Origin: Todiramphus chloris collaris
Lineage: Eukaryota > Chordata > Aves > Coraciiformes > Alcedinidae
Length of the DNA: 64,000 bases
Assembly: GCA_025345505.1 (NCBI GenBank)
Contig: JANVCC010000018.1
Coordinates: forward strand, 9,375,710 to 9,439,709
Reading direction: 5' to 3'
Shown: one piece after another, positions 29,401 to 41,179 of the stretch
Numbering within the stretch: the stretch's first letter is position 1
Layout of the letters: the number at the start of each line of letters is the position of its first letter
Made by a program: the position numbers and the translations under genes
The notes under the pieces: generated by a model
What the model was told of the DNA's origin: nothing
Seen by the model: only the letters and a program-made list of their open reading frames with translations
Databases searched by the model: none

Positions 29401-32400
29401 TCCTTCCCCTGGAGGTTTTCCAATATGTACAAAACTACAGCACTACAGACTTGTGTCTGTAGGACTGTGGCTGTATGAGAAACAGTGCTATGTGCTTTAA
29501 AGAAGGCATTGCTGTACAGTCCACGTACCTCATAGATAACTCCCACAGCAAACAGAGGCACTTGCAAGATGAGGTGGGTAGAATTGGTAGCTACAAAATA
29601 CCCACTGGTAAGTGCAACGTGCCGGTTCAGGAGCTTGTTACCGAGATACAGGTTCCAGTACTGGTGCAAGCCTAAAGTAGGGATGGCTAGATACAGGTTT
29701 TCTTCATCACAGAAACCAACTGCTTCTGGTATTTCTGCAGGAAGAAAGTGGGATGAAGAATTAGCAATGAAGGAAGGTTTGAGAGATGCTGTTTGGCCCA
29801 GGCAGGGATTTCTATCACGGGTAAGTCTTGCACTGGCACCGCAGCTGTGCTGTTACGTGTGTACTGGCATCGTCCGCAGGGCTTTGGCTGTGTTGTGGAT
29901 GTAAGAACTCACAATTGTGGGACTGGGAATCCTCACGCTGTAGCGGTGGCCTGCCAGCTTCCTTCCAGGACTACTCCCTGCTTCAGTGAGGCAAGCTGAG
30001 CTATGTATATAAATATATTTTTTTGGTCAGCCTTCTTTGGGTTGAACCCAGACCTATTTCAAAGCTAAAATAGGACAGTGGAAAGACTCTGTCACCTTTG
30101 TGGCATCCAAAATCGAGGAAGTTTGAGAAAATATCAGTCAGATCTCCTGACTGGTTCAATAATCTGCTAAGTACAGCTTTTAGTGGATGACTGTCTCTTT
30201 ACAGAAATGCTGTCTTTGGAGTTCACAGGAATTTATTTGAGTCAGTTGAGTTCTGCCCTGGATGCAGAGGCAGAATTGTATTTGAGGACAAACTGAAACT
30301 CGTAGCAATGTCTGAAAGTTTTGCCAGTAGATGTATCTCAACTTATGAGGCATCTTGTTCACTGAGTTTGCAAGCCAACCTCTTTTACACACTAGTTTTT
30401 ATTGCTCTTGGTGTCTCGAGGGCAGACTGTCTTGCCAGTATGCAGAAGAGCTGCCATCAGAAAAGCAGCAAGTTGGCTGTGTTACCAATAATGAGCTAGC
30501 GAAGGGTGGGGTTTTCCCAAAAGCTCTCATCCTCAGCCTAAAGCTGTTCTCACTGAATTCAGTGAAAATCTGATCCGTGCTGTTGGTGCAAACCAGTTAA
30601 CATCAGGGGGAAGCTTACCAATATCAGCAATGACACATTCCACCTCTGCAGAATGGTAATAGAGTGCCATCTCCGGACCCACGCTCACAGTGTAGTTAAC
30701 AAGAAGGGTATATTTTGTTTCATTTCTATTCACATACTGAAAAAGAGAGAAGTATAAGGCTGCAGTAGCAATGGCTTCCAGCACAGACAAGAATGTATGT
30801 CCTGAGCAGCACTAAATAATTATTCCAACACCCTCCTCTCCCCAGCAAATAGCTCAGTCTCCAAAAACATCGCTTCAGTTCGCCTAAAACTATTCAGAAA
30901 TCTGGACTGGATTCAACCGCTCTTTTGGCCAAACATAAACGTGGAGAATGTAGTGCCTGTTCAGAAAATGGAGGCAGAAGTGAACACAGTGGTGTTTCCT
31001 CCATAGCCCACAGGTGAAAGAGCTCATAAAGGGAGGACTGGGTCCAAATCCTTACTATTCTTTACTCAGAGTGTGGGCTGAACCCAGGAGAGTGAGCGAT
31101 TGGTAAGGCAGAAGGTGCGAGGAGATGCTATGAGAAGGCTCTCTCAGTGTTCTGATTTACTTCACTAAAAGTGCCCCCAAAGTAAAACCTGGTGTTCAAC
31201 CTGAAATAAATACTTCTGAAAATTTTTGGCTTGCTTTGATCCTTAATGCAATTTAACTGTGGTTTGACTGCAGTCTGAAAACTATTTGTGCAAGTCCCAA
31301 TCCGATTTGGTCAAAGCAGTGGCAGAGGACTTGCAGTTATACATCTTCCCACCAAAGTGAGAGGTTGTATTCCTTCTGTGAGATTATACTTTTTTACAAA
31401 TATTTGGATTAGGAATAGTCTGAAGCTTAACCAAATTACATTTAGAATACTCCGAGTCTGCCTGTAGATGCTTGTGTGGTGCACGGCCGGTGCAGGCGGT
31501 CAAATGGCTCCGCATAAACAGTAGGTTCAGGAATTACTGGGTGTTGGTAACCAGTGTTTGCAGGATTGCAGTAACTGATTTATTTTTCTGAGGCACTCCT
31601 GTTTCAAGGGACAGCATTTAATAGGGGTTTGACAAACCTCTTCCTGCTGGGTGTGTGCTTGGATGTTGGCCATGCTGACAGACACTAAAGCAAGGCATAT
31701 TTCATACCATCTAATTACACTTGATGCTCCATGTCTCCCAGAGACCTAGGGAGAGCAAGGTGGGGACATACAAGCCTCTAGTCTTAATTCAGATGAGCTC
31801 AGGCTCACCTTTATGACTGAGGAACAGTTGTTGGTTAATAAAGCCACACTGTGTCTGAAAAGTGACTGCCCTACCTCCTCCTTCACTCAGTTGCTGAAGT
31901 GACCTGTTGTATCTTACCTCCTTTAGAATGTACGGGTCATCAAAAGAGACTTCCAGGATAAATCCTTTTGTTCTATTAGAAAAGGGAGTTTCATAAATAT
32001 TAAACCCATGATGCTGTGCTTCCCTCAGGGTAAATGGCACATTTCCTATTGTGATTGCCACCAGAGAGACGTCGGGAAGAAAGTGTCCAAATGCAATATT
32101 AAATAGTCTTTCCTCTGGCAGAGTATCTGTGGGGAGAGAACATCAAATTACTGCTGATGTGGATCAAGTAACTAAGACTTGGGGTGGCCTCCCATTCAAG
32201 TTCCAGGAAACTTAGCCAACAACCATCTCTTTAATGGCTTTGATTAATGAGTGTTTGTGTTCTAGTCAGATCTGAAATACTCTTGAGTACATGAGAATTG
32301 CTTCAAGCTGCAGGAGATTAACAACAAATACATACAACTTTATAGAAAGTGGGTTCAGTAACTTTCTAGAGGTGCAGTAAAATGTGCAATGTCAAAGAAA

Positions 32401-35400
32401 TCTAGAATCTAGTTCAGCCACATGAAATATGGAAAACCTATCATAATGTACGCAAAGAGGCTCTTTTTTTCTTTCTGTATCTGTTATCCAGACAGCTACA
32501 AAGATGTTTAATGTCTTAATGCATTGGAAAATATAATTAAAAACCGTGACTGCAGCACTGGATGGCACAATGATTTCAGCATGCTCCCAAGATAACAAAT
32601 TCAGGCAGTTTAGGGGAGAAAATGCCACCAACGAACGCTGTCCTCAGACACTTCTCCCCAGTGTGGTAATTGCACAAAACAGCATCTTTATTCTAGGGTC
32701 CCAGTGCTCACTGGAAAAATCTGGATGTTAATGTTAAAGAAATGTTTACGTTCTTATCAGCAACTTCTAATTGTTATATCATCCCATAATGATGGGTGAG
32801 AAAAGGTACATCTGTTAAGGCTAAAGGTTTGGGTCTTTTTATAGTACCTTGAATCTTGACGTTGGCTAGCAAATTGGAAATGGGAATTGAGAATGTTCTG
32901 GTGAATGTAGGTATGCAGCAGAGGTCAAATGGAGCAATGCATGACACAGCAAGAGCAAGAGGTTGGCAAAAGTCAACGAGAGGAATGACTTACTGTTGAT
33001 TACAGTTGGTATTTGTGGCATGAAAGGTGTGGTGATGGATTTGATGACAGTATACTTAGTGGTTTGCCAATCTGCATCTGTCCATGTGTGCTCCAAAAAT
33101 AAGTCAATACTGTAAATGACGCCATATACACCATCAGATATGGAACTCTAGGAGGTAAAATTTGTGAGTAAGTCTTAATTCTCAGTAGCTCAATAGAGGA
33201 ATGACTAAATATGGTTAAAATTCTTACACTAGAAAGAGAAAGTGATATTCTAGTACATTTTGAGATGGATTTTGATAGGGGACATTGTCTGGTCCATATT
33301 TGGCTCTGATGCTGCTGAGATTCTCAATACAGAAGTATCAGGTTTGGGGAGATGTCCTCATGAAGTTTAGTAAGTAATGCTATTTGCATTTATTTTTTTA
33401 CAGTCCCTGGATTACTAGTCACGTCTCTCATTCTGTCCCAGTTCCCTCTGGAACTTTGTCAGTGCTTCCAGCAGTTCTTCAGCCCAGCCCTGTCTGGTGT
33501 TAACAATACACATGGTGATGTAAGTGTCCCCTGATACACAAAAAAAAAGTGAACTTCTGAAAGAGGATGAGTCCAAAACACATCAGTGTCATCTTCACAA
33601 AAGATACTGGTGAAGACCCTTGTGAGAATACTGCTATCTCCTTGATAAGCGTTCAAGGTCAGGTTGGATGTAGTTTTGAGCAATCTGATCTAGTGACAGA
33701 TGTTCCTGCCCATGGCAGGGGTGCGGACTAAATGATTTTTGAAGATGCCTTCCAATCCAAACCATTCTATTCTGTTCTACTGAACATTTCTTTAAACACT
33801 GCCTCTGTACCTGTAAATTACAGACTGACAAGGAATCTACTGTGACTGAAGGAGGTGGCTGCACCCAAACTACATGCTGGGAACTTGTCCCCTGCTAATT
33901 CATGCTATCTGCATGGAAATTATCTGGGAAATTACTCCTTGAGTTTCATAACGTAACAACATAGACAATTGAACTCCAGTACCCAGGAATCCCTTCACTC
34001 TTAATTTACTATTATAATTTACAGGTTAGTAACAAAAGATTGGTTCTGTTGTGTTTTATAATAATAGATACTTTGTTTCTGAATAAGTGCTTTCAAAATA
34101 CAAAAAAAGAAACATCTAGGTCTTCAAATACTTTTTCTATCTAAGAATTTTAAGCAGCAATCAATCACTATTCTGAGTGATTTTGAATGAGCATGATTTA
34201 GGAACATCTTCCGTGGTGCAGGCCCTCAAAAGTGTTAGTGTGTGACAGATTTATACTAACCTTTAGCTTGCCTCCGTCCGCTCCAATAGGGATTGTTATT
34301 CTGATGTGTGTCTTGTTGTGCTCCAGTAAGTAGTTCCTCTCCTCTGGGTTTACTATGACTCGATCATCAATGCCCATTAAAATGTTTTTAGACAGAAAGG
34401 TGGATTCTTGAACCACTAATGTGGGGATAACACTTGGCACAGTCCATGTTAAGGTAGTATCAGTGAAACTGATGCCATCTGTTGAGTTAGACAGACAGTC
34501 CCACAAGACCGGGCAGTTGGAGTTACCAGTCAGTTTTCACTCTGCAATGTCTGTCTTCTCCTGCCTTCTTTTTAGCAGGATGAATTTCACTAATGAAATT
34601 CCTTGCAGTGCGTTAGCCACCCGATGACTATTTCGTCACAGAAACCCTGGTGCTTGAAGTATGCTTGAATCACCAGATTCAGGTGACCAGTTAAATTTAT
34701 TCAGAAGAATCAACAGTCATGCTCCCAGCTACCTGCTCTGTTGGCCTTCTGGTCCCAGGAGTATTGCCTTACTGGCAAAAGGAATGGAGTATAGAGCCAC
34801 TTGTTTGGACCTTCTCCTTGAAGCATTGGCTTCAAAATCATGAAAACTTAAAACCTCCTGCTTCCTCATCGATTGTTCACGTTGATACCAGAACATGCAC
34901 CAATGTTCTGCAGAAAGCTGGGCTAGTTCTACCTCTCCAGAGAAAAGGACTGAGTGAGTCCCAAAGATGCAGAGCTGCATCCCCTGCATGGAGTTATACG
35001 ACAGGAGAGAACCAAGGCTGTGGGATTAGTCTGGGGGAGGCTCCTTGGTCCTTCTGCAGCAGGTCCTTCACTTGTCTCCAGTTCCCTGAATCTAATGTAA
35101 GGGTTTGAGGAACCAGAGACAAGGCACGACACTGCACTGGGAACACAAGTAATGTCGTGTCATGGCAGGGAACATGTTTGTCCGGGACTAAAGCCATGGA
35201 CCCTTAGCCCATGTTCCTCCGAGGGCAGCTTGTAAATCTTTTCTTTTACAGAGCAGGTCACAGGGATATGGGGAGACTGTGTTTCCTACTAGCTTCTTAG
35301 GCAGTTGTTTGTGGTGAGCAAAGAAGAAATCCTTACCAACAGGACAGGAGACGGTTGTGTCAATCAGCAAAAGCAGCCACCGCTGCCTGTACATGGAAGT

Positions 35401-38400
35401 GGAAGTGACCATGTTCATATTTACACCATTGACCTGTTGGCACGCAGGCAGAAAAAGAGAACTGATATCCTAGAGGTGCCATGGAAAAGAGCAGAGTTTT
35501 GTGTCTGATTGAGAGCAACAACTCACCAGACTGATGTCAGACTCGTTGCTGTGGTAGGGGGCACGGAGGTACACTCGGTACAGTGTGTTATTGAAGCTGT
35601 AGCCCAGTTTTGCTGCATCGCTTACCGTTATTCTCTTTCTCCCTGATGGAGAGACAAACATCAGTTGCCATAGCTGGTATGCCACATTTTGAGTCTGCAA
35701 GAGAGAGACGAGCTGCATCAGCTCCAGGACTATCAAGGTCTCCTAAAAAACCATGATCTTGTAGCACCTATTTTCCTGTTAGGAGCTGGAGTAAATGGAA
35801 TGACACTGAACACTACTAGTTCACTCCAGGCAAGAAATACCCTTGATATATATATAAAGATAAGGAATTCTATAGCTCTTTAAAGCATCCTATATAGTCT
35901 TATAGCAGCTCTGGAAGAAGCTTAGACTGGTGGCCTTGGACAAAATGCCTGTGCTGTGGTGATTGCCTTCATGTCTGTTGATTGCTGGAGCAGTCCAGAG
36001 GCCAAATGACAAACTACCTCTTCTAGCATGTAGCCATACTGTGTCAAAGATAAGACAAGAAAAATGTCTGTACTGGTCTAGAACAGAATTTCCTGAAATG
36101 ATAACTGTATGGGAGGATAGTCAAAAAGAAAAAGGGGCATAAGGAGCAAGTAAGACATGAGAAAAATAGAACAAGTGCATATATTTCCTCCTAATACTTT
36201 CCAGCCTCAAATAATTTTTGTCTCAGGGACTCCTGAGCTGTCTGTAGCTTCTTTGTATTTTGTACGTCTTACTGGATTTATCTTCAGTCAACTTTTCCAG
36301 GCTCTCCTCGAGACCAAGCAAGCATTTAGCAGCCACAACATCTTTTTGCAAGGAATTTGACAGACTCTCTGCCCATTGTGTGAAGAACCACCTGCCTTTG
36401 TTTGTCTTGAACTCAGTTTCACTAATGTAACAAGCATATGGCTCTGTTCTCCCACCAAAATGTCTTTCTGCGCTTTAGAGCGCTATGAAAACCAGGGAGG
36501 TTTTTCAGTACTTGATGTCATCTTTGCCATCTCCCTTTTTTTTCACGGAGATGGAGCTGTGCCCCAAGAATGACTCATGAGATTAGTGAGAAGAGGCAGG
36601 CGAGGAGCTGTCAGGAAGGACTCCCCTTCATACCTCTGGCAGCGCTGACATCCACGCTACAGTGTAGTCATTGGAAACCGCAGGGACATCAGTCTTCACT
36701 GACACCTGGGGACACAGAGAGTTTGGGAACAAGCAAATGTTCAGCATTATTACAAGGGTGGGGAGTAGAGAGAGGTCTTTCAGATTTCTTCTCCAGTGTC
36801 TGTTGGGATTTAGCAATTTATAGTCACTGGAGGTAATTAAAGTGTTTCCAAAGAGGTTCTTGACAGTGATAATTTCCACGGTATTAAAATGAAAGTTAAA
36901 GCTGTGGCATTTATGATGGTGCATGTACTGCAGAGGGGGTACTTTGTGTATAACCAGGTAAATCAAAAGTCCTGGTTTTTATCTGGTAAACCTTAAACTG
37001 GATCCCACCCTGGAGACTTTCAGGGGCATCTGGGTCTCTCCACCAGAGGTATTGGGAAGCAGGCTATTGGCTTTAACAGGACCAGTTCACTCTTCCCATG
37101 CAGGCTGAGCACTTGAAAATGCAGGATCCCCAATACCAAAGGCAGATGCTATGGTGTAAATCTCACCAGTGTATGCTGCAGAGTGAGGTGAGCTCTGGAC
37201 ATGGAGTTGGGAGTCAGTGTTTGCCTCAGCCATCTGCACCATGGTTTGTATTGCAACACCCAGACGTGACTGCACAGCCTCAAGTCACAGAATCACAGAA
37301 TCATTCATGTTGGAAAAGGCCCTTGGGATCATCGTGTCCAACCATTAACCCTACTCTACAAGTTCACCCCTAGACCATCTCCCACAACACCACATCTAAG
37401 CAATGCTCAGTCCTATCAGAAGAAACATGCTTTTCTTTATCCTGTCTGTAGCAGGTGTGTACAGGAGGCAGTGAGGGTTGTTTTGTTCAGTGCCTTATTT
37501 CTGCACTGGTGTGTAGATGCTGTTGGCATTGTACCACCCAGCGGGAGGCAGGTTCTGTCTCACAATGGTGTCCTGTGAGTTGTGTGACGCAGCAGGGGTG
37601 CAGCTCTGCAAAATCTAGGCTTTATTACTTCAAATACAGGATGACATTCTCATAGATGTTGCAGCACTTTGTAACATGAAGGTACTCATGATCTAAACAG
37701 CCTGACCTGCCTGGCTGCAGATTTTCTTGCAGTGGCTTGACTTACATCATCTGTACAGCTAACTGAATTTCCCTGCATTCAAAATACCTATGGCATGTAA
37801 ATGTGTTACTAGAAAGCACCTACAGTTACACCCTCTGCTGAGTATCAGCAGGTCACTATTACACCCGGTACAAAATCAGCTTCTGACAGGAATTTGTGGA
37901 GGTTGTTGTGCCTAACAGGGAGCTTGGGTGTAGCTTCACCTTCGGTGGGAAAGTTTTTACCTCCATGTAGTTTTCTTCACACACAATTTCTCTTGAAGCC
38001 CAGGAAGAGTAGGAGCAGTACATAGGGTAGGTGTATGTCACAGCCGCTCTCATGCTTGAAAACGATGAAACCTTGATGTTCAGTGTCAGTGAAAACAGCT
38101 CATCTGCCTGGGAGGAAAAGCAGGCAAAAAAAAAGCAGACCTATCTTACAAATGCTGTTTAGTGTCTATCTTGACTAGCTTCAATAAAAGCTCCTTTTTA
38201 TCCTTCAGCTTTCTGGGAACCACATATGAAGCCATGGGTTGTGTTTCTATCTGACATGGATGTATGTTTTTCTACAGAAAAAGGCAAAACCTTTCCCGAG
38301 AAATTTCCAGACTGGAAATCCTGGTCATCGAGCAGTGCACTGTACACCCCTCGTTCTTGTTAACATAACCTCTGCCCATAAAGTTTTACCTTATTTTTTC

Positions 38401-41179
38401 TGTGGGGCTTCCAGGACCAACCAGACTAAACATGGACAAGCAATGAAGTTTCTACTCTGATATGTTCTGTTTCTAGGTACATTTCATCTCAACTAACATT
38501 TGAAATTAGAAATCCAGGCTACACTTTTACACCTATTTTAGGAAGGGGTGAATCACCTTCCGGAGATGCCTGTTTCTCTCCATTGACTATTGTCAAAGTG
38601 TAAACAACTACTTTAGACGAGACATTATCTTTTAGATGGCTAAAGTTACACGAGACAAATCTGGGTCTAATAGATGTGTGTGATCTACGCTCCTAGGCAT
38701 GTGTTAACAGGCACATTACCACACAAATTAAGCCAGGAAATGATCTGCCAGAATCACACTGCAAATGCTGCTTTTTCAAGCAGATGCCTACTTCTTTCCA
38801 GAGAGTCTTTCAAGAAACTCTCTGGCAAATCAGCAGCTACAAGGATATGCTTGAGAACTGGCAGCTAGTCAGCAGCATTAGGCTAAGTGGCATTTCATGG
38901 AGAGAGGAAATCCCGCGTCAGTCACACTGCACAAACCTCACACTGGAGAGCCATTGCCTATTCATTTGTACACACCATCAACACTGACTGCTTGAGGTCA
39001 CTGTTCCGTGAGTTCTCAAAACATGCCATTAGAATGCCATATAATCCCTCAGGTTTGTCTTTTTGGAGAGGATGTACTGTCTGAGTTGTTTTCAAGCCTG
39101 TCTTTGGGTCTTACCTCGTTGGCCACGTGACAGCCAAGCACTGATGCGCGGAAGACAGGGTTGCCCCACACGTCTTCTGACAGGACATAGCCACAGCGAG
39201 ATGCTAGTTTCTCATCCAGCAGAATGGGGCCAGCATAAGGGTCTACAGAAAAAAGGAATGGCAGGTGGGATGGAAAGCTCAGGGTAAGTCATGGGGCAGA
39301 GTGATTCAAGTGGTACTAAGGGCCCCTCACTCAGCTCTCCTCTGAAAAAAGGTCTATCTGGGTTGGATGCTCTCCAGTGACGTGTGGTGTTAAGGAGCTG
39401 GCGAAGCTGTGCTGGTATGTGTTAGACTCTATCAGACAGTCTGGCACACCTCAAGCTCACCCATGTTATGTTCACTTTAATACCCATTTCTTTATGTCCA
39501 GAAGATTGTGCCACAGCCACCTTAAAGTACTATTATGGAGAGGTTTTCTGAGGCATCACATACATTTCTCCCTCCCTGGTTTTAGTCTTTAGAAAAGAGT
39601 TATGGGCTAGTAAGCCTATCCATTTCTACAAATCCTCAAGCTGTGATAATCTGCTGCTCACTCTTGTCAAAGGATGTGGTCATAAACCTGTTTTGGATGA
39701 GCACTTCTACAAGCTGGTGAGGATTGCTGCTCATCTCTGCTTGTCAAGACGCTTCATGCTGTTAAACCTATGGAGGAGCTAAGTAGCAGGCATGATGGGA
39801 GCTATCTGGGTGCAGCTCTTGATGCTGGGAGAGTTAATGACATCATATTTTGTTAATTATCTGCCCTCTGATTAAAGAACTATTTTAGTCTTGGGTTAGA
39901 CACAAGAATCTGTAGAAATAGTGTTTTAACTATCTGCCACTGTAATTTCTAGCTTTGTCTGTCATCTTTATACGTTGAACAGTACTAATAATTGCTGTTT
40001 CAGCAGATGCATTCTTGCAGCCAGGATACACTGAGGAGATAAGTGAGTTTTGGAAGAAGAGATAATAGCTTTTATGAGACCAACTGATACAGCTGGAAGA
40101 AACAAACAACCTTTTTGTGGCTGAAGGCTGGTCTGTTTTTTCCAGCGATATCAGTTGCTCTCATAAATGCTATCACTTCTCCCCACACCCTTGCTGTACT
40201 TGTAGTTTTTAACCCAAAACCCAGAGAAAAGTGGACTGATCTCAGTGGAAAGAAATCTAGTTTTGGGTAAAATCACATACTTTTTTTTTCAATCTGATGT
40301 GAACATTTTCTGTTTTTCATTTTGGTTAAGCAGATTTTTGTTTTCCTCAGCAAAATGGAAATCCTTTGTTCAATCTGAAGTGGGGTATTTTACTGCTATT
40401 GTGATGTTAAATAAAAAGGAAATTAAAAAAAAAATCCTTTAATTGCTGCAGCACTCACTCAGCACTCACTGAGAGTGTGTTTTCTGGGTATTACCCAGCC
40501 TACACTGCTGTTGTCATTTGACATATCCAAGCTGCAATGTCACATTTGTTTTCCTGGCTAGACATGTGTAAGGGCTCAGCAGAGGAAAGCATGAAAGCCA
40601 AATGTCAGTCCTTCCTCCTCAGACCATCCTTTCTTCTTTCCCCAGCATGGTAGTTTCAAGGGGCAAAGGGGACTGGCTGTAGATAGAAGCTTTACTCATC
40701 TACAGGGATACTGGCCAAACTGAGGTGTGACAGGCCAGGTCTGTGTGGCAAGGCTGTTCTTCAAGCTCTTTGGGCTCAGTTACCAATTATCATATCAAAT
40801 ATCTCAGCAGCAGCATCCTGATCACAGACATGGTGATCACTTAGGTGATCCCCCACCCTTCATGGTACTCAGTACAGCCACTTGTGACTCACCATTGATT
40901 TCCAGCTGGAAGAACTTTCCCTGGAGCAAGAGTTTATTCAGTTTCATCCAAAAAATCCTGGAGCGGCAACTGCTCTCTACAAAACCTGGTGGGAGCACAT
41001 ATAGAGCAGATGAGCCAGTGGCACTGGAGAGCAGAGAAGGGGCATGTCTTGTTACAAGCAAAGTAAATTGAGTTCTCATCCTTGCCTCTCTCCACTACCC
41101 TTTTGTCATGTTTCACCAACCTGGGGGAACCAGCTGCCTCCCTTGTCCCAGCCAGAACAGCAAGAAAAGCAGCCAGATC
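26218..41179 (-). CDS. ZPAX: Zona pellucida protein, ZPAX type (20 exons resolved, ~915 aa)
   Basis: Coding exons, 5' to 3' on the - strand: 41179-41121, 40985-40893, 39242-39115, 38107-37961, 36705-36634, 35694-35527, 35433-35337, 34478-34261, 33147-32994, 32126-31918, 30736-30619, 29734-29529, 28896-28779, 28697-28531, 28406-28306, 28214-28093, 27974-27924, 27829-27646, 27562-27439, 26427-26218. All phases agree (2746 nt) and no stop interrupts the frame. Order of parts: a hydrophobic signal core (WLLFLLFW); ZP2-like N-terminal repeats ([24 protein letters not shown]); a ZP-N domain ([40 protein letters not shown]); and a ZP-C domain ([34 protein letters not shown]). ZP modules polymerise into the egg envelope, and ZPAX is made by oocytes in birds and amphibians. 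The synteny (next to TTC32/WDR35) is as I recall for ZPAX. ZP2 is the main alternative; ZP membership itself is near certain. The very first codons lie upstream and are unplaced. Confidence 0.87.
27439..28214 (-). CDS. ZPAX: ZPAX exons for the linker and ZP-C domain
   Basis: Exons 28214-28093, 27974-27924, 27829-27646 and 27562-27439. They encode the end of ZP-N ([11 protein letters not shown]), a short 51-base linker exon ([16 protein letters not shown]), then ZP-C with [30 protein letters not shown] and [15 protein letters not shown]. The intron between the last two exons starts with GC instead of GT (donor at 27645-27644). Confidence 0.88.
28306..28896 (-). CDS. ZPAX: ZPAX exons for the ZP-N part of the ZP module
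   Basis: Three exons (28896-28779, 28697-28531, 28406-28306). The first carries the [20 protein letters not shown] strand region leading into the module. The second starts at ICHPDG and holds three of the four ZP-N cysteines (CHP, SSCKP, TTCGT). The third gives the YENEI motif typical of ZP-N; the fourth cysteine (LTVLCYY) comes in the next exon. Confidence 0.9.
33580..33785 (+). mobile_element. CR1 3'-end fragment in a ZPAX intron
   Basis: The + strand shows the CR1 3' text: AGGTCAGGTTGGATG, then CTAGTGACAGATGTTCCTGC, CCATGGCAGGGGTGCGGACT, CTTCCAATCCAAACCATTCT and an ATTCTGTTC tail. It is antisense to the ZP gene, 5'-truncated, and lies between the exons at 33147 and 34261. Confidence 0.85.
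37285..37415 (-). mobile_element. CR1 3'-end fragment in a ZPAX intron
   Basis: The + strand begins ACAGAATCACAGAATCATTC, then GTTGGAAAAGGCCCTTGGGA and CATCTAAGCAATGCTCAG. This is the reverse complement of a CR1 3' terminus with its ATTCTGTG-type tail. It lies between the exons at 36705 and 37961, in the sense of the ZP gene. Confidence 0.88.
41121..41179 (-). CDS. ZPAX: ZPAX signal-peptide exon
   Basis: A 59-base exon is bounded by TTATACTGCAG and GTTGGTG. Read at the phase required by the next exon, it encodes [19 protein letters not shown], a good signal-peptide core followed by a polar stretch. The exon begins with the last base of a split codon, so a short upstream exon must supply the rest. 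If that exon ended in AT, the codon would be ATG. There is no in-frame ATG directly upstream without splicing. Confidence 0.75.
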
